A stretch of 64,000 bases of DNA from an uncultured bacterium (GCA_949297775.1 CASFTM010000004.1:62001-126000); one strand, 5' to 3'; shown: positions 7,702 through 16,202, counted from the first letter of the stretch. A program made the numbers and translations. Notes: generated by a model from the sequence alone, not told the origin.

Positions 7702-9927
7702 GTGAAAAAATCATTCTCATTTTGGCAATTTTCCGTTTTATTACTCGTCTGCACCGCCGTGCTTTCCACCGGCATCTTTCTGTATGTAAACCGGCTGAGC
7801 ACTTTGCTTCATAATGATATGCAAACCTATTTGTCCGAAGTAGCCAAACAAGGGGTAAACACGATTGAAGCTAAAGTGCAGGGTGATTTGAATTTGCTAA
7901 AAAGCATCGCTACAGCCATTGGAACATTGCCCGAACCGGATGAAAAAGCAATTATCCCGCTGATGAAAGCGGAAACAAAAGCCAATAACTTTAAACGAAT
8001 GGGATTTGTCTATCCAGACGGGATGGCGGTATTAAGCGATGACCTGTTGTTAGATATTTCGCAAGAAGAACACTTCCAAAAAGCCATGCAAGGCCAAGCT
8101 ACTGTTTCCAACTTAATTATAGACGCGGCGGACGGACAGCGCGTCGTGGTAGAAACGACCCCCGTCCAACACAACGGGAAAACTATCGGAGTCTTGTTTG
8201 CCACCCGTGCCACCGAAGAATACGCCGAAGCTTTAAATATCCCCAGTTTTGGCGGGGAAGGATACTCTATTGTCGTCCAGGCAAACGGGGATAAAATCAT
8301 TGGGGCCCAGCACAAAAACGCGGTAAGCGGGTTCTACAATATTTTCAATTCTCCTGACGACCCGACCCATCAATTGGCACAGGATATTCAAAAGAATTTC
8401 CAGCACCGCAAAAGCGGCACCATTCATTACCATTCCGCAGAACGAGGAGAACTGCATATCAGCTATGAACCGGTAAACGTGAATGATTGGTATCTGCTTT
8501 CCGTGGTTCCAACTGCCCGTTTATCAGCACAGTTAAACACTTTTATTACGTTGTTGCTTATTTTATGTTTGGCAGTGGCTATAGCCGGTTTGTTAGTATG
8601 GGGATATATTTTCTTACAGCAAAAACGTACCCGGGAAATGTTGTTTTCCTCTGCTTATATTGACCCCGTAACTGGATTTCCAAACTCAGAAGCGACGCGC
8701 CCGCTGACGGAAAAATTGTTAAACGAACAGACAGATACCCCTTACGCCATTGTAGCAATGGATGTTAGCAAGTTTAAAATTTTTAATGAACAATATGGTT
8801 ATGAAGCCGGAAATACACTGCTGAAACATATTGCAAATACGATTCAAGAAAATTTGCAGAAAGGCGAAATTTGCACCCGCATTTATGGTGATTATTTTGC
8901 ATTGTTGCTGCACTATACTTCAGAAGGCTCATTAAAAAACCGGCTTGAATTACTGGGAGAACAAATTACTACTTTCCAAGCCGATAATCATCAAACTTAT
9001 CCGTTGCTCATTTCCTTCGGCGTGTATCCGGTAACAGACCGTTCCATGCCGTTAAGAGTGATGTACAACAGGGCCACCGTAGCCAAAAGCAGAGTAAAAG
9101 GACGGTATAATGAAATTGTGGCATTTTATCACCCCAGTTGGCAGCAAACCTTGGAAGAAGAAGATTTTATAGAACGGCATATGCAACAAGCCATTTCAAA
9201 GGGCCAAATGCGTTTTTTGCTGGAACCTATCGTGTCCCTTTCTGATGGGAAAATTGACGCGGCAATGGCTCGCGCCCAATGGTATATTCCCCACCAAAAA
9301 ACGCCGCTGGCGATGGAACAGTTTTTGCCCATATTCCGAAAGAATGGGTTCATCTTTCAGTTTGATCGCTTCCTATTTGAATCCGCGTGCAAAACATTGG
9401 CCCAATGGAAAAAGGACAACACGCCACTCATTCATATTGTTGTCAATATATCCAATGAATTGCTTTGCGAGGGGAATTTCGTCCAGCAGCTTTGTCAAAA
9501 AACAGCAGCCTATGGGATAGAAAATCGCTGGCTGGTGCTGGAATTGACCGAAACCGCCCAGACTGAATTTCTACCGCAATTGCAACGTGCCGGGAAAGCC
9601 CTGCGCGAAGCAGGCTTTGGCCTTACTGTTTGCTATGAAGGAAAAGGTGTAACGTTGTCCAATATCTTCCAACATCTGCCAATAGAAGGGATTAAAGTAG
9701 CCTCCGGTATTTGGACGCCAAAGGCAGATGAAAAACAACGCATCATTGCCCAAGCAATGACTGAAATTTGCCAAAAACTGAAAATCTTTTTAGCGGCAGA
9801 CGGAGTTAAAACCCCCGCCGAACGAGAACACATCAAATGGCTTGGGTTTCAATATGCTTTAGGAGAGGCAGAAGCCCCTGTTCAAACACCCGAAGCCCTT
9901 GCCCAACAACTGCGCCAAGCAAAGTAA
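7702..9927 (+). CDS. Membrane sensor with degenerate GGDEF and degenerate EAL domains
   Basis: 741 aa from a GTG preceded by GAGGG; upstream starts would include the terminator hairpin. Layout: membrane segment (about 8-30), extracytoplasmic sensor resembling a double-Cache domain (about 31-280), second membrane helix (about 282-305), GGDEF-like domain (about 315-470), EAL-like domain (about 490-735). The diguanylate cyclase signature is IYGDYFALL instead of GG[D/E]EF. In the EAL part the name motif is AMARAQW, the DDFGxGYSS motif is CYEGKGVTLSN, and the last motif is ADGVKT. Both active sites are therefore lost. It probably binds a nucleotide or a partner rather than turning over c-di-GMP. 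Its paralogue at 41696 has an intact EAL site. Confidence 0.85.
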   Translation: MKKSFSFWQFSVLLLVCTAVLSTGIFLYVNRLSTLLHNDMQTYLSEVAKQGVNTIEAKVQGDLNLLKSIATAIGTLPEPDEKAIIPLMKAETKANNFKRMGFVYPDGMAVLSDDLLLDISQEEHFQKAMQGQATVSNLIIDAADGQRVVVETTPVQHNGKTIGVLFATRATEEYAEALNIPSFGGEGYSIVVQANGDKIIGAQHKNAVSGFYNIFNSPDDPTHQLAQDIQKNFQHRKSGTIHYHSAERGELHISYEPVNVNDWYLLSVVPTARLSAQLNTFITLLLILCLAVAIAGLLVWGYIFLQQKRTREMLFSSAYIDPVTGFPNSEATRPLTEKLLNEQTDTPYAIVAMDVSKFKIFNEQYGYEAGNTLLKHIANTIQENLQKGEICTRIYGDYFALLLHYTSEGSLKNRLELLGEQITTFQADNHQTYPLLISFGVYPVTDRSMPLRVMYNRATVAKSRVKGRYNEIVAFYHPSWQQTLEEEDFIERHMQQAISKGQMRFLLEPIVSLSDGKIDAAMARAQWYIPHQKTPLAMEQFLPIFRKNGFIFQFDRFLFESACKTLAQWKKDNTPLIHIVVNISNELLCEGNFVQQLCQKTAAYGIENRWLVLELTETAQTEFLPQLQRAGKALREAGFGLTVCYEGKGVTLSNIFQHLPIEGIKVASGIWTPKADEKQRIIAQAMTEICQKLKIFLAADGVKTPAEREHIKWLGFQYALGEAEAPVQTPEALAQQLRQAK

Positions 9928-9972
9928 TAAATGCTTGGCGAGGGCTGCACTTGCCCTGAGGAAAGGAGCCTC

Positions 9973-10036
9973 CTCTGCAAAAATAAAGGTCCGGGATAAA
10001 CGCCCTGCCTCGTTGAGAAGCTCTATTTTTGCAGAG
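9973..10036. repeat. 13-bp inverted repeat before tRNA-His (structured intergenic element)
   Basis: CTCTGCAAAAATA (9973-9985) and TATTTTTGCAGAG (10024-10036) are perfect complements separated by 38 nt. The right arm overlaps the -35 box of the tRNA promoter. The stretch 9945-9972 before it holds a small AGGGC/GCCCT hairpin. No gene is seen in 9928-10072. Confidence 0.6.
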
Positions 10037-10057
10037 AAAAAAGGAAATTGCTATAAT
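10029..10057 (+). promoter_or_regulatory. Promoter of tRNA-His
   Basis: TTGCAG (10029-10034), 17 bp, TATAAT (10052-10057) with an extended TG (10049-10050). Predicted start about 9 nt before the tRNA. Confidence 0.75.
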
Positions 10058-10072
10058 ATGATATAGCTTTAT

Positions 10073-10150
10073 GGTGGATGTAGCTCAGCTGGTTAGAGCG
10101 CCGGTCTGTGGAACCGGAGGTCGCGGGTTCAAATCTCGTCATCCACCCCA
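10073..10150 (+). tRNA. tRNA-His (GTG anticodon)
   Basis: A full cloverleaf with acceptor GTGGATG / CATCCAC, D arm with AGCTCAGCTGGTTAGAGC, anticodon stem CCGGT/ACCGG and loop CTGTGGA giving anticodon GTG (10108-10110), and a T arm with GGGTTCAAATC. The extra G at 10073 opposite the discriminator C is the G-1 identity element special to tRNA-His. CCA is encoded. It has its own promoter and a weak hairpin plus T-run (10158-10186) after it. Confidence 0.97.
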
Positions 10151-10157
10151 TATTTAC

Positions 10158-10186
10158 TCCCATCGAACTTTTGGTGGGATTTTTTA
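10158..10186 (+). terminator. Terminator after tRNA-His
   Basis: Imperfect stem TCCCATC / GGTGGGA followed by TTTTTT. Confidence 0.55.
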
Positions 10187-10205
10187 ATGCCTTTTTAGCT
10201 TGTTT

Positions 10206-10233
10206 ATCCCCGACTATCGTCGGGGATTTTTTG
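10206..10233 (+). terminator. Second rho-independent terminator downstream of tRNA-His
   Basis: ATCCCCGAC / GTCGGGGAT with a 4-nt loop, followed by TTTTTTGTTTT. Confidence 0.8.
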
Positions 10234-10287
10234 TTTTAAGCCGCTCTGGGGCAAACAGATACTTTTGCCTATGGTGCATTTGGGCCC

Positions 10288-10328
10288 CAAAAGCAAGGGC
10301 AAAAGGTATCTTTGTATCCCTTTTGCCC
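10288..10328 (-). terminator. Terminator of the zinc-ribbon/GRAM-like gene
   Basis: GGGCAAAAGG (10297-10306) pairs with CCTTTTGCCC (10319-10328). On the minus strand a T-rich stretch follows. A related segment at 10255-10269 could pair with 10298-10312 instead, giving an alternative hairpin. Confidence 0.55.
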
Positions 10329-10356
10329 TTCATTTAACTGCCCGGAATTTAATTTT

Positions 10357-11289
10357 TTAATTCTTTATATTTGCTCCCAGTATTCCTTCGCAACAAGCTA
10401 ATAGTTCGCGATAAATGAGCGGGTCTTTTTTATGAAGTTTTAACAAATAGAATTTCACTTTATTCTCTGCAGAAAAAGAAATGCCATCTGGCGGGAATGA
10501 AAGGACTTGAATCACATCTTTCCACTTATAGGTAATATTCCGAACACCATTAAAAATAACACGTTGATTTGTAATGTACAAAGTACCATTCCCTTCTAAA
10601 TTAAGGTATTGCTGCCTGATAGGCTTTCCACGATATTCTCCTATTCGATAAGAAACTCCCTTAGCAATACGGAAACTCATTCCACTACTTTGGCCCTCAT
10701 AATGTGTTCTGGTTCTAACTTGATATAGTGAGGTATTAACAAAAAAATATAGTTTTTCACCTTCCTTTAAAGAGACATCCGTAAAAGGAATAGCCGCGAA
10801 CTCTCCTAATTTGTATCCCGTCATTCGATGAATAAATGAAATGTCTTTGCTAGTATCTTCAATTAATTGCAACAATTTACACCTTTCCAAAGAAGACAAC
10901 AATTGTGTTTCTTCTTCTCTAGCTAAATACCCTTGTTTCATCCTCATACGCAAGGCTTTCCGAAATCGTTTTTTGCACATTGCCCGTTCTTTTCGACAAT
11001 TAGGGCATACCATTGTAAATTCCTTGGGGAAAAAGAATTTAAAAAACAGCTTTCGTATACCTTTCAAATTTGGATAAAAAATCTTTCCACATACAGAACA
11101 TGTACCCAATTCCCCATTTTGATGTTCTGCTGGAATTCGCATATTATGCCAAACAAATATTACAAGCCCTAAGAGAAGAATAGTAACAACTGTTTTCCAA
11201 TTTATATCCACGTCTTGTGGAATAAAAAATAATGCTATCAAAGCAATTAATAATATTTTTTTATAATTATTTTGAATAAACCGCAGCAT
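10357..11289 (-). CDS. Membrane protein with zinc ribbon and GRAM/PH-like C-terminus
   Basis: 310 aa. Start set at the ATG 11289, 6 nt after AGAGGA. Two N-terminal membrane helices (about 9-27 and 33-50) precede a Cys pair CSVC (about 63-66) and a second pair CPNC (about 93-96), a zinc-ribbon pattern. A basic helix follows. The C-terminal third has GTLYITNQRVIFNG then YKWKDVIQV, which is the hallmark strand pattern of GRAM/PH-like domains. The gene is clearly more AT-rich than everything around it, with many AAA/ATT codons, which suggests recent acquisition. I do not recognise a named family; lipid or membrane sensing would be a guess. Confidence 0.75.
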   Translation of the reverse strand: MLRFIQNNYKKILLIALIALFFIPQDVDINWKTVVTILLLGLVIFVWHNMRIPAEHQNGELGTCSVCGKIFYPNLKGIRKLFFKFFFPKEFTMVCPNCRKERAMCKKRFRKALRMRMKQGYLAREEETQLLSSLERCKLLQLIEDTSKDISFIHRMTGYKLGEFAAIPFTDVSLKEGEKLYFFVNTSLYQVRTRTHYEGQSSGMSFRIAKGVSYRIGEYRGKPIRQQYLNLEGNGTLYITNQRVIFNGVRNITYKWKDVIQVLSFPPDGISFSAENKVKFYLLKLHKKDPLIYRELLACCEGILGANIKN

Positions 11290-11372
11290 TTTCATTCCTC
11301 TACATAAAACATACACTGGAAACAATATTCTTCCCCTAAAATTATTTCCTATTCAATTACATATTACCTTTT

Positions 11373-11567
11373 TTAATTATTAAATCCAATTTTAAGCAGT
11401 TGGCTCACGCGGGCGGGGCTCATGCCAAGGGCCGCGGCACATTCCCGCTGGGAAAGGTTATTCACGCGCATATATTCCCGTATCTGCAAGGCAAGCGCTT
11501 TATAATACGTCTGTTTGTCTATCTTGGGTGCTTCGGGGTTGCTGTTTACCCGTTTGTTGCGCCGCAC
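11373..11567 (-). CDS. Small helix-turn-helix protein
   Basis: About 64 aa if translation starts at the GTG 11567. No ATG is available, and no clear ribosome site is seen. The C-terminal 45 residues read LALQIREYMRVNNLSQ then AAALGMSPARVSQLL, a convincing helix-turn-helix with the turn at ALGMSP. It lies directly after cdsA on the same strand. Its open frame continues upstream into the cdsA 3' end, so the true N-terminus could overlap cdsA. The short basic arm before the HTH (RRNKRV) fits DNA binding. It could be a local regulator or the remnant of a larger protein. Start uncertain, HTH fairly sure. Confidence 0.55.
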   Translation of the reverse strand: MRRNKRVNSNPEAPKIDKQTYYKALALQIREYMRVNNLSQRECAAALGMSPARVSQLLKIGFNN

Positions 11568-11614
11568 ATAATTGGGGTAAACACGGTGCGCAACTGCCTT
11601 TGCCGTAATGGGTG

Positions 11615-12355
11615 TTATCCCCGCCAAAGCAACGCCGCAACCAACAGAACATACAACAAACTGTCCAGGCGGTCGGAAAGCCCGCCATGCCCGGGCAGCA
11701 ATGTGCCCAAATCCTTTACTTTCAGTTGGCGTTTTAAAGCAGAAAAAGAAGCATCCCCTGCGAACCCGCCCACCGCCAAGCATCCCCCCAGCAAAAGGGC
11801 TTTTCCGCCGTGAATTGCTACAAAATACGGGGCCGCCGCATACGCCACACAAGCACTTGTAACCACGCCGCCCAAAAAGCCTTCCCAAGTTTTGGCGGGG
11901 CTAATGGTAGGCAACATGGCATGCTTGCCACAGCTCTTTCCCCATAGGTATTGAAAAACATCATTTAATTGCGTAAGCACCACCACAAAGAAAAATGCGC
12001 TTACGTCCTTCCGCCACAGCAGATAGCCTCCGCACAGCGCAACCGCCGCCAACACTCCTATCCCCCACGCCAGCACTATACTTGCCCGATTTTTCGGCGA
12101 AAGCGGACGGAAGGAAGAAATAATTTCCCACACAACTTGCACCGCTAACCCGCCGAAAATAACCGCAACAACCGGGGCAGGCAACACAAAAAGAGCCGCA
12201 AAAACACTCCAAATATACAGCCAGCTCCGAATGCGAAGCTTCACTTGCACCAATTCCGGTGTTGGGCGGCGATGATACATAAAAAGCGTTGTCACCCACC
12301 CGATCAGCAATAGGCCAATACTGGCCAGCAAACCATATAATATAGGCTTAGGCAT
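11615..12355 (-). CDS. cdsA: Phosphatidate cytidylyltransferase (CdsA/YnbB type)
   Basis: 246 aa, eight or so membrane helices. Makes CDP-diacylglycerol from phosphatidate and CTP at the inner membrane. The C-terminal signature is clear: SPAKTWEGFLGG (about 150-161), then GDASFSALKRQ and KDLGTLLPGHGGLSDRLDS (about 215-233) with the metal-binding Asp residues. In E. coli the ynb cluster carries a CdsA-like gene (ynbB) beside ynbA, ynbC and ynbD. Here it lies 300 bp after the other three, on the same strand, with terminator-like hairpins in between. It could therefore be either the housekeeping CdsA or the YnbB of this cluster. Function is secure, dedication to the cluster is inference. Confidence 0.92.
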   Translation of the reverse strand: MPKPILYGLLASIGLLLIGWVTTLFMYHRRPTPELVQVKLRIRSWLYIWSVFAALFVLPAPVVAVIFGGLAVQVVWEIISSFRPLSPKNRASIVLAWGIGVLAAVALCGGYLLWRKDVSAFFFVVVLTQLNDVFQYLWGKSCGKHAMLPTISPAKTWEGFLGGVVTSACVAYAAAPYFVAIHGGKALLLGGCLAVGGFAGDASFSALKRQLKVKDLGTLLPGHGGLSDRLDSLLYVLLVAALLWRG

Positions 12356-12463
12356 TGATTCCCCGTGTTTTACTTATCCCAATCAACGAATTGCCGCTAA
12401 AAATCCGTAACTCGCCCACAGTCTATCCTTCTAACAAGCCGCCTTTCCCCGGGAGGGGCCGGA

Positions 12464-12493
12464 AAAAATCAAACGGCAGCTTCGGCAAGCTGC
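12464..12493 (-). terminator. Hairpin plus T-run (terminator-like, minus strand)
   Basis: GCAGCTT / AAGCTGC with loop of 4; on the minus strand it is followed by CGTTTGATTTTTT. Confidence 0.65.
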
Positions 12494-12504
12494 AACAAAA
12501 AACA

Positions 12505-12579
12505 ATCTCCCGCCCCCTAAACAGGCGTCAACGCGGTTTACAGAAGAAGCTCCACGTATCCGCTGTCCGGGCGGGAGAT
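12505..12579 (-). repeat. 11-bp inverted repeat enclosing smaller hairpins
   Basis: ATCTCCCGCCC (12505-12515) and GGGCGGGAGAT (12569-12579) enclose 53 nt that can fold further (TAAAC/GTTTA). On the minus strand it is followed by TGTTTTTTG, so it could end a transcript. Confidence 0.55.
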
Positions 12580-12652
12580 GCGCTAAAATCAATTTATGGC
12601 AGGAAGGGCCATTCCTGGCCGGGTTCCCGGAGGAGTGTCCCCGGTATACCCG

Positions 12653-13114
12653 CTACTTAATCCCCGCGGTTAGCAAGGCAAAGCCAATCAACGTCAACGC
12701 CCACTGTGTAAAGCACAATGTAACCGCTTTAAAATAAATGGCTTTCGTTCCGGCCCAGCGGCTTTCCAAAGAACGATTTTTGCGATGCGCTTTCCAAAAA
12801 TACTGGATGGTATTGTCAAACGTTTCTTCCTCTTGCGGATGGTTGTATAAAACTTCAAATAACTTTCCTTCTACAGACAAGTGCACGCTCAAAAACATCG
12901 TCCACAACCCTATCAAAGACGCAACTCCCAAAATAGCCGCTCCGATAATATCCATCACGACTTCCGGGTTAAAAAAGAAATTAAACCCCATAATCGCCGT
13001 GGCATACGCCACCAAAGAAACTATCAGCAACTGCGGTGTTACACTCAAAAACGCCGACACCACTTTTCCCGCTACCGGGCTTTTCAAGTCTTTTTCTTGC
13101 ATGTTTTCTGTCAT
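12653..13114 (-). CDS. Small membrane protein of the ynb-like cluster
   Basis: 153 aa, not recognised. Three or four hydrophobic segments (about 25-50, 57-80, and 125-150) with a charged central part containing EEETFDN. No signal peptide. Its ATG overlaps the ynbD-like stop (ATGA), so it is translationally coupled as the last gene of the ynbA-C-D run. It has no counterpart in the E. coli ynb cluster that I know of. A role in the same lipid pathway is guilt by association. Confidence 0.75.
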   Translation of the reverse strand: MTENMQEKDLKSPVAGKVVSAFLSVTPQLLIVSLVAYATAIMGFNFFFNPEVVMDIIGAAILGVASLIGLWTMFLSVHLSVEGKLFEVLYNHPQEEETFDNTIQYFWKAHRKNRSLESRWAGTKAIYFKAVTLCFTQWALTLIGFALLTAGIK

Positions 13115-14442
13115 CTTTCAACACCTCTTTTATTTATATAAGGATATTTATTTTCCCATTGTAACAAATAATTCACTTGCCGTACCGAAAGCACCACCTG
13201 GGGCCGCTTGCGGCTTACGCAAGCAATACCTTCTCTCACGGACGGCACTTTGTGCACGGCCGTTAAATAAGCCGCCGCCACCGCCGCGCTGCGCGAAAGG
13301 CCCAACGCACAACAAACCGCCGTCGGCCCGCCAGGTACTTGCTTATGCAACAATTCCACCGTCTGCTGCAACTGCGCCGGAGTCAAGGCAAGCAAATCCA
13401 AACAAGGATAAACAGTTTTACCGCCGCATACAATGCCCGAAGAATCAAATTCCGCCGTCAAATCCAATACACGCGCCGCACACGCTTCCCCCGCACGAGG
13501 CAAACGCCCCACATACAAACGCTCTGTTAGCTGCGAAACCGCAGGAATACGGCGCAGGAAATACCCTTGGGAAAGCCTCGCGCCCCAACGGTATGGGGCC
13601 AACAGCACGCGGGCGGAAACGCTTTGGCGGCCTTGTTCGTCTTTTTGGAACACAGCCGGCCCCCACAGCCAATATCCAAGCCCCACTGCCAGCAAAGAGG
13701 CCGCGGGCCACAACAGAAACCAACCCCAGCTTTTCAACCAACACGCGCCGCTAACTAAACAAACGCTTCCCAGCACATACATTCCACCTAGCTTCCAGCG
13801 TTTCGGGTCCGCTCCTTCCGGCAAACGTGGGTACGAACGCATCGGCAATAAATAAGACAGCAATACCCCCACCGCCAGCCCCAGCGGCACATCAATAAAA
13901 TGATGTTGATAGCACGTCAGCACGGATAACCCAATCAGCAGGAACCAACCGCCCGCAAGCAGCCGTTTCCATCCGCCGGTATGCGCCCGAAAGCGCAGCC
14001 ACACCAACCACGCCAGCGCAATGTGCAAAGAGGGCGCCTGATTATACGGCGTAGCCACTAATCCGCCGCCCTCAAACAGGTACCGAAAAAACGGATTGGA
14101 AATGGGCGGAATTTCGGCGGAGCAAGCTAACGGAAACAACACAAAACACACACAGCAAACGCACGACGCCGCAAACAATCTGCCTGCATGGACGGCCAAT
14201 TCCCGCCGGGTGGTGCATAAAAAGAACGACAGCCCGTATAATACGTCCATACTCCAATAAGGGATAATGGTCCAGGGAAGGAAAGGAATGTGTTTTTCCC
14301 AACCGTAGGAAACACTCGGCACCAGCTCCAGCGAAGCGGTATAACGATTGGCCAATCCGTATGACAAAAAGAAAAAGCACGCCAACCCCACTAACAAGAG
14401 GCTGGCGTGTTTGTACAACGGAAAACGCTGGTTGAGTTTCAT
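13111..14442 (-). CDS. ynbD: PAP2-like / dual-specificity phosphatase fusion (YnbD-like)
   Basis: 443 aa, close to the 430 aa of E. coli YnbD. The N-terminal 240 residues form a membrane PAP2-superfamily domain: PSLHIALAW (about 133-141) and CYQHHFIDVPLGLAVG (about 172-187) supply the two His-containing phosphatase motifs. After more membrane helices, residues about 310-430 form a dual-specificity (Cys-based) phosphatase with VCCALGLSRSAAV, the CX5R catalytic loop, and an upstream Asp (CLDLLAL) as possible general acid. Cys-based phosphatases of this class include phosphatidylglycerophosphate phosphatases, so a lipid phosphate substrate is plausible. Start overlaps the ynbC stop (ATGA). Confidence 0.88.
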   Translation of the reverse strand: MKLNQRFPLYKHASLLLVGLACFFFLSYGLANRYTASLELVPSVSYGWEKHIPFLPWTIIPYWSMDVLYGLSFFLCTTRRELAVHAGRLFAASCVCCVCFVLFPLACSAEIPPISNPFFRYLFEGGGLVATPYNQAPSLHIALAWLVWLRFRAHTGGWKRLLAGGWFLLIGLSVLTCYQHHFIDVPLGLAVGVLLSYLLPMRSYPRLPEGADPKRWKLGGMYVLGSVCLVSGACWLKSWGWFLLWPAASLLAVGLGYWLWGPAVFQKDEQGRQSVSARVLLAPYRWGARLSQGYFLRRIPAVSQLTERLYVGRLPRAGEACAARVLDLTAEFDSSGIVCGGKTVYPCLDLLALTPAQLQQTVELLHKQVPGGPTAVCCALGLSRSAAVAAAYLTAVHKVPSVREGIACVSRKRPQVVLSVRQVNYLLQWENKYPYINKRGVER

Positions 14443-16202
14443 TTTTTGCGGGCAATGGACACAGAGAACATCCCGTCGGCATCAATCACTTGCCGCTCCT
14501 TAATAAACCCGGCTTTTTCCACCAAAAAGTCCATTTCTCCCTGTGTGCGGGCACGCATTACCCAACGTTTGTCGGGGGAATGCAAATCGCGCAGCGTGCG
14601 GGCAATTAATTCCAGTTGCGGGTGATACGGCTGCGCCGTATACACCAGCAAGCCGTCTTTTTCCATCGCGTTAAAAATACCCCGCAGCGATTTTTCTATC
14701 GGCTCGTTTTGCGGAAAAATCTCGTAGAACCCAGAAACAACCGCCAACGTGGGCCGCGGCAAAGTGGCGCCGGTTTTTTCTACATCAAACGCGTCGCCTT
14801 GCTCAAACGTCACTTTCTGCTGCAGGTTTCGCTCGCGGATAAGCCGTTTGCCAGCTTCCACGTTTTGGGGCTGATAATCCCGCAACAGGACCGTCTCTAT
14901 TCCTTCCGCATCGGCAATGGCATCCAAAATATAGCGCCCTTTCCCCGCGGCAACATCCAAAATACGGACGGATTTGTTCGCCTGTTTCAATTCGGCAACT
15001 GCTTGCCGGATCATTTTTTCCAAATTCTTTTTCCGCTGGCGGATTCCCTTCCACCCGGCCGATTGCAAATAGCACTTGTCAAACCACTTTCCCAGCCACA
15101 GTTTGCCAGAGGGTTCGTTTTGGTAAACATAATCCAACATTTCTCCGGAGTTAAACCCCTGCTGTTTGCCCAATTTCAATCCGCCCGACAGCTGCCCCAA
15201 GGTATTAAAGGTGTGCCGGCACAACCGCCACCAGTTGCCTTTCCAGGAATACCACGGCAAGTCGGCCATTAAATACCGGTATTCGTCCGCCGTGGGGCCC
15301 CATTCGTCCGCATGGGTATAATCCGGGTACGCCGGAGCCGCCGCATAAATCCGTTTGATAAAACGGTGCATATGGGCAAAGACCTGTTCCCGGTTTTGCT
15401 CGCCGAACGTATCGTGGTAAAACCCTTTCAACATGTGTTTTTCTTTCACGAACGAGCCCAGGTTGTGATAAAACCGGTGCTGCGGCCCGTGGTGTACAAC
15501 GACATCACTGCCCGATATAAACAACTGCACCGGCAGCTGGATAGCCCGCGCATCGGCCACAATCCGTTTGCCTAAGCGCGCCAATTCCAACAGCATATGG
15601 CTGGCAATGGTTTTGGTAATCAGGGGGTCCTCGTTATAAGATTTGCGCCGCTGCGGGTCGTGCGTCAAAAAGTTGGCATTTACGTAGGAAGAAATATAAA
15701 ACGGACGCCCCAGTATCTGCTGCAGCAACGTCATTCCCGCACAGGCAAAAGGAACATACAATTTAATGCTGAATGCCGGCGAAGCTAAAATCAAACCCCG
15801 GATTTTGGGTGCATAATCGTGCATCCAGGCCGCAGCATACACGGCGCTGATGCTTTGGGCAATGACCAAAATATTTTGGGTCGGGATATGATAGGTCTGC
15901 GAAACATAGGCCACAAAATCGCCCACGTCCTGCACGGAACGCGCCACCGATGGGCTATAGCCGCGCGGTCCTTCCGTGCGGCCGTGCCCGCGGGCATCAA
16001 ACGAGAACATAGGCACTTCGGGCATATTCAATTCGTCCACGATCTGCTGCAAGCGGGCGCTGTGCTCGTGCCCCCGGTGCAGCAACACAAAACATTTGTC
16101 CGCCTGTTCTGCCGGCACGGCAGACGGCCACATCCGATAAAAAAGTTGTTTTCCGTCGGACGCTTGAAAAAAGCCTTCCCGGGAAGAACGTGTTGAATTC
16201 AT
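14439..16202 (-). CDS. ynbC: Alpha/beta hydrolase - methyltransferase fusion (YnbC-like)
   Basis: 587 aa from the ATG 16202 (AGGAGAAAACAA before it), almost the length of E. coli YnbC (585 aa). The longest frame runs further upstream but would overlap ynbA. Residues 1-300 are a lysophospholipase-like alpha/beta hydrolase: LLHRGHEHSAR, DARGHGRTEGPRG and the nucleophile region VIAQSISAV (Ser in AQSIS). Residues about 390-587 are a class I SAM methyltransferase beginning RILDVAAGKGRYI. The fusion suggests deacylation or transacylation coupled to methylation of a lipid headgroup or acyl chain. Start and stop both overlap neighbours by ATGA, so ynbA-C-D is tightly coupled. The substrate is unknown in any organism I can name. 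Confidence 0.88.
   Translation of the reverse strand: MNSTRSSREGFFQASDGKQLFYRMWPSAVPAEQADKCFVLLHRGHEHSARLQQIVDELNMPEVPMFSFDARGHGRTEGPRGYSPSVARSVQDVGDFVAYVSQTYHIPTQNILVIAQSISAVYAAAWMHDYAPKIRGLILASPAFSIKLYVPFACAGMTLLQQILGRPFYISSYVNANFLTHDPQRRKSYNEDPLITKTIASHMLLELARLGKRIVADARAIQLPVQLFISGSDVVVHHGPQHRFYHNLGSFVKEKHMLKGFYHDTFGEQNREQVFAHMHRFIKRIYAAAPAYPDYTHADEWGPTADEYRYLMADLPWYSWKGNWWRLCRHTFNTLGQLSGGLKLGKQQGFNSGEMLDYVYQNEPSGKLWLGKWFDKCYLQSAGWKGIRQRKKNLEKMIRQAVAELKQANKSVRILDVAAGKGRYILDAIADAEGIETVLLRDYQPQNVEAGKRLIRERNLQQKVTFEQGDAFDVEKTGATLPRPTLAVVSGFYEIFPQNEPIEKSLRGIFNAMEKDGLLVYTAQPYHPQLELIARTLRDLHSPDKRWVMRARTQGEMDFLVEKAGFIKERQVIDADGMFSVSIARKK

Larger units (their letters stand above)
12356..12652. other. 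Intergenic region rich in hairpins, no gene
   Basis: 297 bp without a coding frame that looks real. It holds CCCC/GGGG (about 12447-12458), GCAGCTT/AAGCTGC (12476-12493), the 11-bp stem 12505-12579, and GGCC/GGCC plus CCGGG/CCCGG near 12610-12630. Read on the minus strand, two of the hairpins are followed by T-runs. This may be a 3' processing region or a small RNA. Confidence 0.5.

Noticed and set aside
9940-10040. Known RNA class (RNase P, SRP RNA, 6S) before tRNA-His
   Set aside because: GAGGAAAGG and GGTCCGGG look superficially like RNase P or SRP motifs, but the required surrounding core sequences are absent.
13111-13855. Several plus-strand frames over the ynbD-like gene
   Set aside because: Antisense shadows in GC-rich DNA; the minus-strand gene has two recognisable phosphatase domains.
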